Source: Arenicola marina
Lineage: Eukaryota; Annelida; Polychaeta; Arenicolidae
Assembly: GCA_964019135.1 (NCBI GenBank)
Contig: OZ025264.1
Location: forward strand, 3,628,827 to 3,692,826
Direction of reading: 5' to 3'
Length of the DNA: 64,000 nucleotides
Positions 58,301-61,092 of the stretch are shown one piece after another. Numbering within the stretch: position 1 is the stretch's first letter; each line of letters opens with the position of its first letter. The notes beneath the pieces were generated by a model. That model did not search any database, had not been told where the DNA came from, and was given only the letters and a program-made list of their open reading frames with translations. The position numbers were made by a program, and so were the translations under genes.

Positions 58301-60468
58301 GGTATAAGATAACCGTGAGTTATATTGTCCTGTCTCATGATAACATTGGCCACATGATGCACCCCAACCCTGGTATAAGATAACCGTGAGTTATATTGTC
58401 CTGTCTCATGATAACATTGGCCACATGATGCACCCCAACCCTGGTATAAGATAACCGTGAGTTATATTGTCCTGTCTCATGATAACATTGGCCACGTGAT
58501 GGAACCCACCCTGGTATAAGATAACCGTGAGTTATATTGTCCTGTCTTATGATAACATTGGCCATATGATGCACCCCAACCCTGGTATAAGATAACCGTG
58601 AGTTATATTGTCCTGTCTTATGATAACATTGGCCATATGATGCACCCCAACCCTGGTATAGGATAACCGTGAGTTATATTGTCCTGTCTCATGATAACAT
58701 TGGCCACATGATGCAACCCAACCCTGGTATAAGATAACCGAGAGTTATATTGTCCTGTCTCATGATAACATTGGCCACATGATGCACCCCAACCCTGGTA
58801 TAAGATAACCGTGAGTTATATTGTCCTGTCTCATGATAACATTGGCCACATGATGCACCCCAACCCTGGTATAAGATAACCGTGAGTTATATTGTCCTGT
58901 CTCATGATAACATTGGCCATATGATGCACCCCAACCCTGGTATAAGATAACCGTGAGTTATATTGTCCTGTCTCATGATAACATTGGCCATATGATGCAC
59001 CCCAACCCTGGTATAAGATAACCGTGAGTTATATTGTCCTGTCTCATGATAACATTGGCCACGTGATGCACCCCAACCCTGGTATAAGATAACCGTGAGT
59101 TATATTGTCCTGTCTCATGATAACATTGGCCACATGATGCACCCCAACCCTGGTATAAGATAACCGTGAGTTATATTGTCCTGTCTCATGATAACATTGG
59201 CCACATGATGCACCCCAACCCTGGTATAAGATAACCGTGAGTTATATTGTCCTGTCTCATGATAACATTGGCCACATGATGCACCCCAACCCTGGTATAA
59301 GATAACCGTGAGTTATATTGTCCTGTCTCATGATAACATTGGCCACATGATGCACCCCAACCCTGGTATAAGATAACCGTGAGTTATATTGTCCTGTCTC
59401 ATGATAACATTGGCCACATGATGCACCCCAACCCTGGTATAAGATAACCGTGAGTTATATTGTCCTGTCTCATGATAACATTGGCCATATGATGCACCCC
59501 AACCCTGGTATAAGATAACCGTGAGTTATATTGTCCTGTCTCATGATAACATTGGCCATATGATGCACCCCAACCCTGGTATAAGATAACCGTGAGTTAT
59601 ATTGTCCTGTCTCATGATAACATTGGCCACGTGATGGAACCCACCCTGGTATAAGGTAACCGTGAGTTATATTGTCCTGTCTCATGATAACATTGGCCAC
59701 ATGATGCACCCCAACCCTGGTATAAGATAACCGTGAGTTATATTGTCCTGTCTCATGATAACATTGGCCACATGATGCACCCCAACCCTGGTATAAGATA
59801 ACCGTGAGTTATATTGTCCTGTCTCATGATAACATTGGCCACGTGATGCACCCCAACCCTGGTATAAGATAACCGTGAGTTATATTGTCCTGTCTCATGA
59901 TAACATTGGCCATATGATGCACCCCAACCCTGGTATAAGATAACCGTGAGTTATATTGTCCTGTCTCATGATAACATTGGCCACATGATGCACCCCAACC
60001 CTGGTATAAGATAACCGTGAGTTATATTGTCCTGTCTCATGATAACATTGGCCATATGATGCACCCCAACCCTGGTATAAGATAACCGTGAGTTATATTG
60101 TCGTGTCTCATGATAACATTGGCCATATGATGCACCCCAACCCTGGTATAAGATAACCGTGAGTTATATTGTCCTGTCTCATGATAACATTGGCCACGTG
60201 ATGGAACCCACCCTGGTATAAGATAACCGTGAGTTATATTGTCGTGTCTCATGATAATAATTGGCCACGTGATGGAACCCACCCTGGTATAAGATAACCG
60301 TGAGTTATATTGTCCTATCTCTAGTGACGCGTCTCTTTTTTTAGCTGCCAGTGTCAGGGTCACAGCGACTTCTGTAGCAAAGATGATGGCACTGACTGCG
60401 ACTGCAAGAACAACACCAAGTCCCCGAGATGTGACTCCAACAAAGACAACGAATGCTACAAAAAACAG
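7171..60468 (+). CDS. MEGF8: MEGF8 orthologue, 33 exons, 3' end outside window
   Basis: Large type I membrane protein gene. The joined exons give 2,413 codons with consistent phases and GT/AG borders throughout. Seen domain order: signal peptide (about residues 7-30), CUB1, two EGFs, Kelch propeller 1 (about 210-565), PSI region, Ca-EGF, laminin EGFs, CUB2 (about 1275-1420), EGFs, Kelch propeller 2 (about 1490-1820), PSI region, Ca-EGF, laminin EGFs. This is the MEGF8 order. Attractin has only one CUB and one propeller. Human MEGF8 is about 2,800 residues, so roughly 400 residues with the membrane span and tail lie past the right edge. In vertebrates MEGF8 works with the E3 ligase MGRN1 to lower Smoothened at the cell surface, and it is needed for left-right and limb patterning. 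A similar role here is inference. Coding sequence is only about 14% of the span; introns are mostly tandem arrays. Confidence 0.93.
7373..7666 (+). other. MEGF8: MEGF8 intron 1
   Basis: Short AT-rich intron of 294 bases with GTAAGT and TTTGCAG ends. No repeats are visible. Confidence 0.85.
7667..7830 (+). CDS. MEGF8: MEGF8 exon 2: middle of CUB1
   Basis: Codons 68-122, acceptor TTTGCAG, donor GTAAGT, phases 1 to 0. It encodes METECSYDYLFVYDGLS, almost the same as human TECTYDYLFVYDG. The conserved acidic and aromatic residues of a calcium-binding type CUB are present. Confidence 0.93.
7831..8242 (+). other. MEGF8: MEGF8 intron 2
   Basis: 412-base AT-rich intron with GTAAGT and TTTTGCAG ends. 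Nothing else is recognised. Confidence 0.85.
8243..9419 (+). CDS. MEGF8: MEGF8 exon 3: end of CUB1, two EGFs, Kelch blades 1-5
   Basis: Codons 123-514, the largest exon (1,177 bases), acceptor TTTTGCAG, donor GTAAGT, phases 0 to 1. It starts MLIHFYSDRNYMLNGF (CUB1 end). Two EGF modules follow (CPFNCTDDRGTC...GRGC and CPDGCGGHGSC...GYDC), then Kelch motifs with paired glycines (YVFGGNN, LMFGGILANG, LYLFGGQT, LLIYGGLTPD, MVIYGGNSH). The segment around FYHLGCHRWV matches human FYHLGCHQWV. Several human exons appear to be one exon here. GC content is higher than in the flanking introns. Confidence 0.95.
9420..10133 (+). other. MEGF8: MEGF8 intron 3
   Basis: 714-base intron with no tandem array and no recognised element. 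Confidence 0.8.
10134..10282 (+). CDS. MEGF8: MEGF8 exon 4: Kelch blade 6
   Basis: Codons 515-564, acceptor CTTGCAG, donor GTGAAT, phases 1 to 0. It encodes GRFSTVVTAAFNNVLLITGG then GNVLGDLMAYTVP, aligning with human GRYSHVAAVLGGSVLLVAGG and GDLMAYKVP. This closes the first propeller. Confidence 0.92.
10545..10700 (+). mobile_element. tRNA-derived SINE-like sequence in intron 4
   Basis: A tRNA-like segment with an A-box-like stretch (GGCCTAACGTGTAAGGTG) and a good B box (GGTTCGAAACC) at about 10597-10650. It is followed by unrelated sequence, so it is not a complete tRNA gene. The borders are approximate and no target duplication was found. Confidence 0.5.
10935..11072 (+). CDS. MEGF8: MEGF8 exon 5: first PSI-type cysteine module
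   Basis: Codons 565-610, acceptor GTTGTAG, donor GTAAGT, phase 0 on both sides. The cysteine pattern CDLHHGNMQCEVDPECVYCE matches human CSMYTDHSVCSRDPECSWCQ. The last bases, GCCAGA, and the donor are part of the 23-bp unit that fills the next intron. Confidence 0.9.
11067..13130 (+). repeat. 23-bp minisatellite spanning the exon 5 donor
   Basis: About 89 copies of a 23-bp unit built as GCCAGA|GTAAGTCACCTGACAGG. The first copy is the real end of exon 5 plus its splice donor, so every unit carries a near-consensus 5' splice site. Variants (AGAGCC, GTAAATC, GTAGTTC) recur in blocks, showing segmental homogenisation. The last copies near 13080-13130 are degenerate. Confidence 0.97.
13230..13413 (+). 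CDS. MEGF8: MEGF8 exon 6: PSI-type module
   Basis: Codons 611-671, acceptor CATGGCAG, donor GTCAGT, phases 0 to 1. It encodes CRGICAALLDCGSCTV and then CAWCVKEAQCQKR. Human MEGF8 has LLGDCQACLAF and GWCVHNESC at this place. Confidence 0.9.
13414..13913 (+). other. MEGF8: MEGF8 intron 6
   Basis: 500-base intron without tandem array. Nothing is recognised. Confidence 0.8.
13914..14086 (+). CDS. MEGF8: MEGF8 exon 7: linker with Gly-Trp-Trp-Gly motif
   Basis: Codons 672-729, acceptor GTTGTAG, donor GTGAGA, phases 1 to 0. It encodes GKEGWWGW and later PAGLHWIEYRF and QPDK, matching human GTVGWWG, PGLHLLTF and QPDK. A second AG nine bases downstream (after TTCGAAG) would also keep the frame, so the acceptor is uncertain by three codons. 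Confidence 0.87.
14140..14815 (+). repeat. degenerate minisatellite rich in TGACGTCA
   Basis: An irregular array in intron 7 with units of roughly 23-46 bases built from GTGACGTCACAGTGGCTGAA and GTGTGACACTGGGCA. About 14 copies keep the perfect palindrome TGACGTCA (the CRE/ATF core) and several more differ by one base. Whether any protein binds is unknown. Confidence 0.85.
14881..17623 (+). repeat. 45-bp minisatellite spanning the exon 8 acceptor
   Basis: 61 candidate acceptors at exact 45-base spacing, from AG at 14914 to AG at 17614, with no indel. The unit holds a branch-like TTAAT, the tract TTCCTTTCC, CAG, and GTTGAGATC, which is also the start of exon 8. The real junction is the last copy. 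The unit is 15 codons and lacks stops in three frames, which creates long false open frames on both strands. Copy 55 has TTAG in place of CAG. Common variants are CTT/GTT before AAT, TTGCC for TTTCC, and GAGCTC for GAGATC. Confidence 0.98.
17615..17833 (+). CDS. MEGF8: MEGF8 exon 8: inter-domain beta-rich segment
   Basis: Codons 730-802, phase 0 on both sides. It encodes VEIVRETSMHVEFKALFDL and AAFRGFLHPM, where human has VSIVRSTTITL and VYRGFIYPM. The acceptor is the last of 61 copies of a 45-bp unit; the exon's first nine bases are inside the unit. The donor GTCCGT is weak. The end, NESPATQ, leads to EEVGQ of the next exon (human ENMEEVGRW). Confidence 0.88.
17846..17922 (+). repeat. 19-20-bp short array after the exon 8 donor
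   Basis: Four to five copies of GGGGTCTATCAGCGCGCA-like units begin about 12 bases inside intron 8. Confidence 0.85.
18241..19480 (+). repeat. 40-bp minisatellite with CACGTG in each unit
   Basis: 31 copies in exact 40-base register from 18241 to 19441 and no indel. The unit carries GACCACGTGGTGGC, so nearly every copy holds the E-box palindrome CACGTG. The last copy runs into the acceptor of exon 9, but the unit itself contains no splice junction. Confidence 0.97.
19482..19688 (+). CDS. MEGF8: MEGF8 exon 9: inter-domain segment
   Basis: Codons 803-871, acceptor GCTTGCAG, donor GTAGGC, phase 0 on both sides. It encodes EEVGQLQAATYDYAEARRLS, then IFPQEERGTKYYVLEK and LRLEWTG. Human has EEVGRWVAHQEKETRRLQ, LFPLPGRDHKYAVE and LTLLWDRTG in the same order. 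The acceptor lies directly after a 40-bp array. Confidence 0.88.
20007..20252 (+). CDS. MEGF8: MEGF8 exon 10: PSI module
   Basis: Codons 872-953, acceptor TTCTGCAG, donor GTGAGT, phase 0 on both sides. It encodes FSAEFLEPF and then CLACMTDMACGWCVTSHACV, very close to human CLGCLADQGCGWCLTSATC. It ends in CPLCADHVECFTCTS. Confidence 0.93.
20253..20904 (+). other. MEGF8: MEGF8 intron 10, left part
   Basis: AT-rich sequence. GTAAGTAAGTAATGTG near 20486 and the following TTTATTTGGTAC resemble sequence near 18163-18180 and 36210-36240, perhaps the 3' end of an old repeat family. Nothing else is recognised. Confidence 0.45.
20905..21118 (+). mobile_element. SINE, 5'-truncated copy of the AACC-tailed family
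   Basis: It shares CCTAACGGCACGTGG, the GGTTCG box, GTGTGGTC, GGGGGTTACCCCCGGGGACA, CCCATTGACGCGATAT and GGTTAAAGCGTCCTGAATA with the fuller copy at 61105-61358. It ends in a short ACAACCAA tail. Confidence 0.75.
21155..21258 (+). CDS. MEGF8: MEGF8 exon 11: PSI module part
   Basis: Codons 954-987, acceptor GTTTCAG, donor GTAAGT, phases 0 to 2. It encodes DLLCEWLTSEARC and VDRCPVPCQE, aligning with human DPFCEWHQS and PEECPPLC. Confidence 0.85.
21515..21656 (+). mobile_element. SINE 3' fragment with (AACC)n tail
   Basis: GAGGGAGTTACCCCCCG, ATTGACACGATA, GGGTTTAAG and a tail of seven or so CCAA units match the 3' half of the SINE at 61105, with more divergence. It lies in intron 11, about 70 bases before exon 12. 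Confidence 0.6.
21727..21992 (+). CDS. MEGF8: MEGF8 exon 12: two PSI modules
   Basis: Codons 988-1076, acceptor CCGGCAG, donor GTGAGC, phases 2 to 1. It encodes NECAWCDQTRTCFPFMSYVV and then CADCMTHYMCGWCG, followed by NPTIGRCLQGDF. Human has QCAWCQSTHTCFLFAAY, CHECLQSHECGWCG and NPTLGRCLQGDF. Confidence 0.95.
21993..22484 (+). other. MEGF8: MEGF8 intron 12
   Basis: 492-base intron with a G-rich middle (about 22225-22320). No array or element is recognised. Confidence 0.8.
22485..22710 (+). CDS. MEGF8: MEGF8 exon 13: calcium-binding type EGF
   Basis: Codons 1077-1151, acceptor TCGACAG, donor GTAGGT, phases 1 to 2. It encodes CPDVEECRLLLHDC, then ATCVNSFEAFECHCDRGFMG, a standard Ca-EGF with the D-x-E-C start and the C-x-N-x(4)-F/Y-x-C core. 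Human has CPDVDECRLGLARC and YECHCQRGYQGDG. Confidence 0.95.
22942..23168 (+). CDS. MEGF8: MEGF8 exon 14: EGF and laminin-type EGF
   Basis: Codons 1152-1227, acceptor GTTGCAG, donor GTACGT, phases 2 to 1. It encodes HGTCSGGSEFECMCDVGWTG, then CGCHNHSTC...CDLCQNWTMGQHCEFC and PGSYGDAT. Human has HGVCSGPPDFTCVCDLGW and CDECQDWTWGEHCERC. Confidence 0.95.
23169..23702 (+). other. MEGF8: MEGF8 intron 14
   Basis: 534-base intron. Between about 23310 and 23430 there are three degenerate copies of a unit around GTGTCTTAACAAGCG and AAGACAAAC. Confidence 0.6.
23703..23844 (+). CDS. MEGF8: MEGF8 exon 15: laminin-type EGF
   Basis: Codons 1228-1274, acceptor GTCCCAG, donor GTAGGC, phases 1 to 2. It encodes CQCNGHGDARQGFCD and then CLSGYYGDP. 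Human has CQCNGHGDPRRGHCD and CSPGYYGDP. Confidence 0.95.
23858..24045 (+). repeat. C-rich short array in intron 15
   Basis: Four to five degenerate units with runs of C and the words ATAGGCCGCTT or CCGCCATA, of about 35-40 bases each. Confidence 0.7.
24121..24343 (+). CDS. MEGF8: MEGF8 exon 16: first half of CUB2
   Basis: Codons 1275-1349, acceptor TCCCCAG, donor GTGAGT, phases 2 to 0. It encodes GGKCYLKCEGRTILGNITSG and SDQVVYCLWILT, then PTITFTME. Human has GGSCFREC, ALLTNVSS and LSYCVWVVS. Confidence 0.9.
24344..24933 (+). other. MEGF8: MEGF8 intron 16
   Basis: 590-base intron without tandem array. Nothing is recognised. Confidence 0.8.
24934..25102 (+). CDS. MEGF8: MEGF8 exon 17: second half of CUB2
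   Basis: Codons 1350-1405, acceptor TTTCCAG, donor GTATGA, phases 0 to 1. It encodes DYVYVYDGIPGFM and SLLAAFCGYD, where human has YVLAFDGFPRFL and SLIAAFCG. The final GGCTAA and the donor are repeated about 149 times in the following intron. Confidence 0.92.
25097..31503 (+). repeat. 43-bp minisatellite spanning the exon 17 donor
   Basis: About 149 copies of a 43-bp unit: GTATGACYATAGGACTGATA, then TCTAKTGTAGTCTCAGTG and KCTAA. The first unit starts exactly at the donor of exon 17 and the unit's end (GCTAA in many copies) is the exon end. Every unit therefore carries CTAA|GTATGA or CTAG|GTATGA. The array fills almost all of intron 17. Sub-variants (TGTCTAGG, TACCTAAG, GTTGTCTC) recur in multi-unit blocks. 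Confidence 0.97.
31588..31772 (+). CDS. MEGF8: MEGF8 exon 18: end of CUB2 and EGF modules
   Basis: Codons 1406-1467, acceptor TTCGAAG, donor GTGAGT, phases 1 to 0. The joined codon and GFNASYHVNMCPDSC match human GFNASVGSARC. Then ACVCADGYGGVDCQTELCPA follows, like human WAGPHCRMALCPENC. The acceptor has a modest pyrimidine tract but is the only one that fits phase and homology. Confidence 0.9.
31868..32066 (+). repeat. short array of GCGCGCTCTG units in intron 18
   Basis: About 13 copies of a 14-16-bp unit such as GCGCGCTCTGCGATA or GCGCTCTGTGACA. It gives false open frames on both strands. Confidence 0.9.
32189..32505 (+). CDS. MEGF8: MEGF8 exon 19: EGF end and Kelch blade of second propeller
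   Basis: Codons 1468-1572, acceptor TCTGCAG, donor GTGAGT, phases 0 to 2. It encodes CTCVGDFAGPDC, then GRLARMGHSLVSC and YLYMYGGYSLTGGILGDHWQ. Human has CICAEGFGGPDC, FLHRLGHTMV and LWMFGGLGLPQGLLGNLY. Confidence 0.93.
32506..33084 (+). other. MEGF8: MEGF8 intron 19
   Basis: 579-base AT-rich intron with a C10 run near 32728. Nothing else is recognised. Confidence 0.8.
33085..33217 (+). CDS. MEGF8: MEGF8 exon 20: Kelch blade
   Basis: Codons 1573-1617, acceptor GGTCAG, donor GTGTGT, phases 2 to 0. It encodes RYFHSAACVLTV, IFVYGGLVPGLGASNELWKF and RWTKLQ. Human has RSFHAAAYVPAG, MYLLGGL and FWVLNLTTLQW. Confidence 0.92.
33218..34305 (+). repeat. AT-rich array filling intron 20
   Basis: Nested units built from GACGTATGTAGTGTATATAT, GAAGTATGTAGTG and GACTATATAGTGTG with higher-order blocks of about 100-170 bases. 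The array starts directly at the donor (GTGTGTGACG) and stops about 20 bases before the acceptor, so the intron is essentially all repeat. The unit does not include exon sequence. Confidence 0.9.
34321..34507 (+). CDS. MEGF8: MEGF8 exon 21: Kelch blade
   Basis: Codons 1618-1679, acceptor CTCTGCAG, donor GTCAGT, phases 0 to 1. It encodes PPLAGHTMTL and VWILGGFSLQDYFSEHDYEY, then RWSVLKVSG. Human has AVAGHTLTA, LLLVGGYSPENGFNQQLLEY and TWVSGAQSG. Confidence 0.93.
34558..34775 (+). mobile_element. complete tRNA-derived SINE with target duplication
   Basis: The element (34573-34760) is flanked by the 15-base direct repeat TTCATACTTATCAGG at 34558-34572 and 34761-34775. It has an A-box-like TGGTGTAGTGGTTAGCGCAC and a B box GGGTTCGAATCC, then a tRNA-unrelated body ending near CATTTCATTCA. 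It sits in intron 21, in the same orientation as the gene. Its body differs from that of the AACC-tailed family. Confidence 0.88.
35170..35333 (+). CDS. MEGF8: MEGF8 exon 22: Kelch blade
   Basis: Codons 1680-1734, acceptor CCTCTAG, donor GTACAC, phases 1 to 0. It encodes GVYGHSAVHHEDSRAVYLFG and then YSLDVRNHSWSEMPS. Human has GLYGHSAVYHEATDSLYVFG and YSLHCPDRTWSLL. Confidence 0.94.
35334..35890 (+). other. MEGF8: MEGF8 intron 22
   Basis: 557-base intron without array. Nothing is recognised. Confidence 0.8.
35891..36035 (+). CDS. MEGF8: MEGF8 exon 23: Kelch blade
   Basis: Codons 1735-1782, acceptor CCCACAG, donor GTGAGC, phases 0 to 1. It encodes RRFLHEAVTVAEYMVVMGGR, then DFDSSVWAYQYHCNEWINL. 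Human has RLFHASALLGDTMVVLGGR and EFSSDVLLYQVNCNAWLL. Confidence 0.93.
36036..36413 (+). other. MEGF8: MEGF8 intron 23
   Basis: 378-base intron with an AAAT/AAAG microsatellite near 36092 and GTAAGTAAAGTAAGTAATGTG near 36213, shared in part with intron 10. It may hold decayed repeat tails. Confidence 0.55.
36414..36669 (+). CDS. MEGF8: MEGF8 exon 24: last Kelch blade and PSI start
   Basis: Codons 1783-1867, acceptor TTGAAAG, donor GTGAGC, phases 1 to 2. It encodes AVALRDHVYHVGGFDSRSQG, LTRLSLPADVC, then a PSI start CTLYADSDTCLEKSGCAVC. Human has AVAAVGSRLYISGGFGG, LLALTLPPDPC and CNQSGACTWC. Confidence 0.92.
36757..40530 (+). repeat. 30-bp purine-rich minisatellite in intron 24
   Basis: About 125 copies of a 30-bp unit built from TTGTGGATGAGGGAGGAGGG and AGCGGAGGAG. 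The + strand is nearly all purine. Variant units (GAAGTATCTGTGGATGAGGG, AATGAGC, GAGATTGG) recur in the same order, so there is higher-order structure. The length, a multiple of three, and lack of stops make many false open frames. It does not include a splice junction. Confidence 0.97.
40639..40780 (+). CDS. MEGF8: MEGF8 exon 25: PSI module
   Basis: Codons 1868-1915, acceptor CTTACAG, donor GTGGGT, phases 2 to 0. It encodes CLVENTTVSIQQGATCD and then CGLFQTCSECLARWPVYQG. Human has CRRLRTCSECLARHPRTLQ. The exon end GCCGAG and its donor are repeated about 96 times in the next intron. Confidence 0.92.
40772..43378 (+). repeat. 27-bp G-rich minisatellite spanning the exon 25 donor
   Basis: About 96 copies of GCCGAG|GTGGGTGGGGGGTG plus AGGTCAG, or the sister unit GCCGAG|GTGAATGGGTGGGG plus ATGTAAG. 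The first unit is the real end of exon 25 and its donor. Longer copies of the exon end are embedded near 41073-41105 and 43169-43200. The + strand has many closely spaced runs of three or more G. Confidence 0.96.
43682..43883 (+). CDS. MEGF8: MEGF8 exon 26: PSI module
   Basis: Codons 1916-1982, acceptor CCGCTAG after a pyrimidine run, donor GTAAGT, phases 0 to 1. It encodes CQWCSNCPVGVC and ADCDKCGAQQICMWTRQFKR. Human has CKWCTNCPEGAC and ADCEQCTREGKCMWTRQFKR. Confidence 0.96.
44176..44390 (+). CDS. MEGF8: MEGF8 exon 27: PSI module
   Basis: Codons 1983-2054, acceptor CACCAG after a (CT)n tract, donor GTCAGT, phases 1 to 0. It encodes IPIYDWNC, VESSPPLGCPPRC and CTDCLQAWGAEGGSQMCVWS. Human has QPTYDWTC, VESSPPLPCPTPC and CLDSKGADGGWQHCVWS. 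Confidence 0.95.
44653..44917 (+). CDS. MEGF8: MEGF8 exon 28: PSI module
   Basis: Codons 2055-2142, acceptor GCCCACAG, donor GTGAGT, phases 0 to 1. It encodes CMPPAYLSLRCSSGECGRVL, CSQCLASPGCGWCALGG and CMEGGL. Human has CLSPSYLPLRCMAGGCGRLL, CALCLRRPHCGWCAWGG and CMEGGL. Confidence 0.96.
44990..46105 (+). repeat. 35/32-bp minisatellite in intron 28
   Basis: About 33 copies of CTAATGACCATAGCAACGAG plus (CAG)CATTATCACCGA. Units with and without the CAG triplet, and with ACAAGTG for CTAATG, alternate in repeated blocks, so higher-order duplication is visible. No splice junction is included. Confidence 0.95.
46238..46352 (+). repeat. three copies of a 42-bp unit before exon 29
   Basis: AATGTTGTACATACTTGTRT followed by CCTATGTGT occurs three times. 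The last copy runs into the acceptor tract of exon 29. It may be an early stage of an array beside a splice site. Confidence 0.85.
46365..46542 (+). CDS. MEGF8: MEGF8 exon 29: calcium-binding type EGF
   Basis: Codons 2143-2201, acceptor CTCCACAG, donor GTCAGT, phases 1 to 2. It encodes WGFGKCPPENECLNDHHDC and then TGFQCDCKGGYAPNQ. Human has WAFLSCPPEDECANGHHDC and GYECSCKTGYTMDN. Confidence 0.95.
46543..47544 (+). other. MEGF8: MEGF8 intron 29
   Basis: 1,002-base intron. A short array of GGGGTGAACCG-like words lies near 46600-46710, and a SINE at about 46872-47040. The rest is unremarkable. Confidence 0.6.
46872..47040 (+). mobile_element. SINE copy, 5' part of the AACC-tailed family
   Basis: GTGGTGGTTAGCGTGCCCGG (A-box region), CCTGAGAGCCTAACGGCACG, the B-box-like GGTGGTTGGAACCC and GTGTGGTCGCA...GATAAAGATCCCAT match the SINEs at 20905 and 61105. 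The 3' half is missing or diverged. Confidence 0.6.
47545..47737 (+). CDS. MEGF8: MEGF8 exon 30: EGF and laminin-type EGF start
   Basis: Codons 2202-2266, acceptor CACCCTCAG, donor GTACAG, phases 2 to 0. A second AG five bases downstream would put the frame into a stop, so the upstream AG is chosen. It encodes GMCEPVCKPGCGDNGRC, CQCHFGYVGRDCS and ECQCNKHSNC. Human has GLCRPVCAQGCVNGSC, CRCHFGFVGRNCS and ECRCNRHSEC. The last 20 exon bases are copied through the next intron. Confidence 0.94.
47718..50005 (+). repeat. 35-bp array spanning the exon 30 donor, with 0.8-kb higher-order copies
   Basis: Eight 35-bp units (GTGCCACAACCTGACACAG|GTASAGTGTAATCAAA) follow the real exon end up to about 48000. 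Then a larger block of about 777 bases is repeated (48630-49406 and 49407-50005, plus a partial copy at 48230-48630). Each block includes a fresh copy of the exon end, GTCTGTACGGAGTGCCACAA, and the donor. The bulk of the block is AT-rich sequence of unknown origin. Confidence 0.9.
50369..50536 (+). CDS. MEGF8: MEGF8 exon 31: laminin-type EGF
   Basis: Codons 2267-2322, acceptor GTCTTCAG, donor GTAAGT, phase 0 on both sides. It encodes GEHCEVCKPLYVGDP and CQSCAEFCYHHTAVCLSQQE, ending in LPLDPEN. Human has GSHCEQCLPLFVG, CRPCHAFCRGNSHICISRKE and SLDPEEIEN. The last 28 bases are contained in the 35-bp intron repeat. Confidence 0.93.
50509..52240 (+). repeat. 35-bp minisatellite spanning the exon 31 donor
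   Basis: About 49 copies of CCTCCCACTGGACCCAGAAA AT|GTAAGTGACCAGR. The first unit is the end of exon 31, with 28 exonic bases, so most of each unit is exon sequence followed by a strong donor. Variants TTCCACTAGACCC and AACAATG recur in blocks. Confidence 0.97.
52340..52545 (+). repeat. two tandem copies of a 105-bp unit in intron 31
   Basis: TTCCGGAAYCCCCCACGTTYT and AGGTCGAATCGGCAGAG...TTTATGATGGAGGTACAAAT occur twice in tandem at 52340-52442 and 52443-52545. Confidence 0.85.
52774..52922 (+). CDS. MEGF8: MEGF8 exon 32: laminin-type EGF
   Basis: Codons 2323-2371, acceptor CTCCAG, donor GTGAGT, phases 0 to 2. It encodes TVCIHCANNTQGDHCKDCKD and GFFRLN. Human has AVCVNCQNNSYGEKCESCLQ and GYFLLDG. 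Confidence 0.93.
52919..60318 (+). repeat. 71-bp minisatellite spanning the exon 32 donor
   Basis: The unit begins GTGAGTTATATTGTCCTGTC and ends GGTATAAGATAACC. The real exon 32 end is CAACC|GTGAGTTATATTG, so exon end and donor are part of the unit. The first unit is expanded inside by about 13 copies of a 21-bp word (TTGTCCTGTCTCATGATAAC plus A, 52930-53210). About 86 further 71-bp units run to 60318, broken once by a transposon at 53520-54400. A 70-bp variant with GTGATGGAACCCACC recurs in blocks. Confidence 0.97.
53520..54400 (+). mobile_element. pogo/Tigger-type DNA transposon, internally deleted
   Basis: An 881-base element inserted in the 71-bp array with a TA target duplication (53518-53519 and 54401-54402). 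The ends are inverted: CAGTAAAACCTCCCT at the left and AGAGAGGTTTTACTG at the right, and GATCG-containing sub-terminal words recur. From 54064 it encodes MAATQKYAKELPHSRKVELI and then LADIFGIGKSTVQ, the N-terminal helix-turn-helix of pogo/CENP-B-like transposases. A one-base shift then moves the match (KRKADYIMAYEANEEPSR) to another frame, and after a stop RFRLCVDSENLDSAIWTWS follows. Most of the DDE domain is deleted, so it is non-autonomous. Confidence 0.88.
60345..60468 (+). CDS. MEGF8: MEGF8 exon 33: laminin-type EGF
   Basis: Codons 2372-2413, acceptor TTTTTTTAG, donor GTAACG, phases 2 to 0. It encodes CQCQGHSDFCSKDDGTDCDC and ends ECYKKQ. Human has CQCNGHADTCNEQDGTGCPC and DCYKYQ. The next human residues, CAKC, should open exon 34, which is not in the window as a clear exon. 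Confidence 0.92.
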
Positions 60469-61092
60469 GTAACGAGCTGTGACTTAAAGTTACTCATCCA
60501 GCAATATTTTTCTTGAAAAATGTAAGAACTATTTTGATTGGAAATGATGTATTTATATTCTTAGCATAGAAGTATACCTATTGTATGCAATAAAAACCCA
60601 GATATGTTGTTAGGACTGGGTTTTTTTGGGGCAAAATTAGTGCATCCCATGTGAAAAAGTGTGGCTTTCTTGTGTACTACGACATCGAAATATGCACATG
60701 GCGGCAGTTTTATACCTTTCATCATGCGATGACAGATCTATTTCTCATGAAGGTTACATTTATACAGTCAGAAAATGTGTTCTAAATGTGTTTCCAAAAT
60801 ATTTTGAAAACCATAATTTAAGTACAAAATAGCTGCATGTGCAGCTTTAACTGCCCCGTGTGCAAGCAAGGTGCCTCTTCCGTACAGAGGTCTACATGTC
60901 CTCTGTGTACATGGTCCTAGGGACCTCCTCGTCCTTGCAGAACTTTAAACGTCCCTTTCGTACAGAGCTCCAGGTATCCCCTTCTACTTGCAGAGGTCAA
61001 AATGCCCTCTCTCAATTCAGTTTTTTTAGTTCTGCCTCCTCAATTTTTGTGTACAGTCGCTATTTCTTTAACGAGGTTTTAAGCATCGAGTT
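60469..61092 (+). other. MEGF8: start of MEGF8 intron 33
   Basis: AT-rich to about 60840. Between about 60868 and 61010 are degenerate words such as CCTCCTCGTCCTTGCAGAAC and CGTACAGAGCTC that resemble decayed copies of the 28-bp unit at 63275-64000. Confidence 0.5.

Noticed and set aside
7171-60468. Attractin or attractin-like instead of MEGF8
   Set aside because: Two CUB domains, two Kelch propellers and a repeated PSI/EGF set match MEGF8. Attractin has one CUB, one propeller and a C-type lectin domain, which is not seen.
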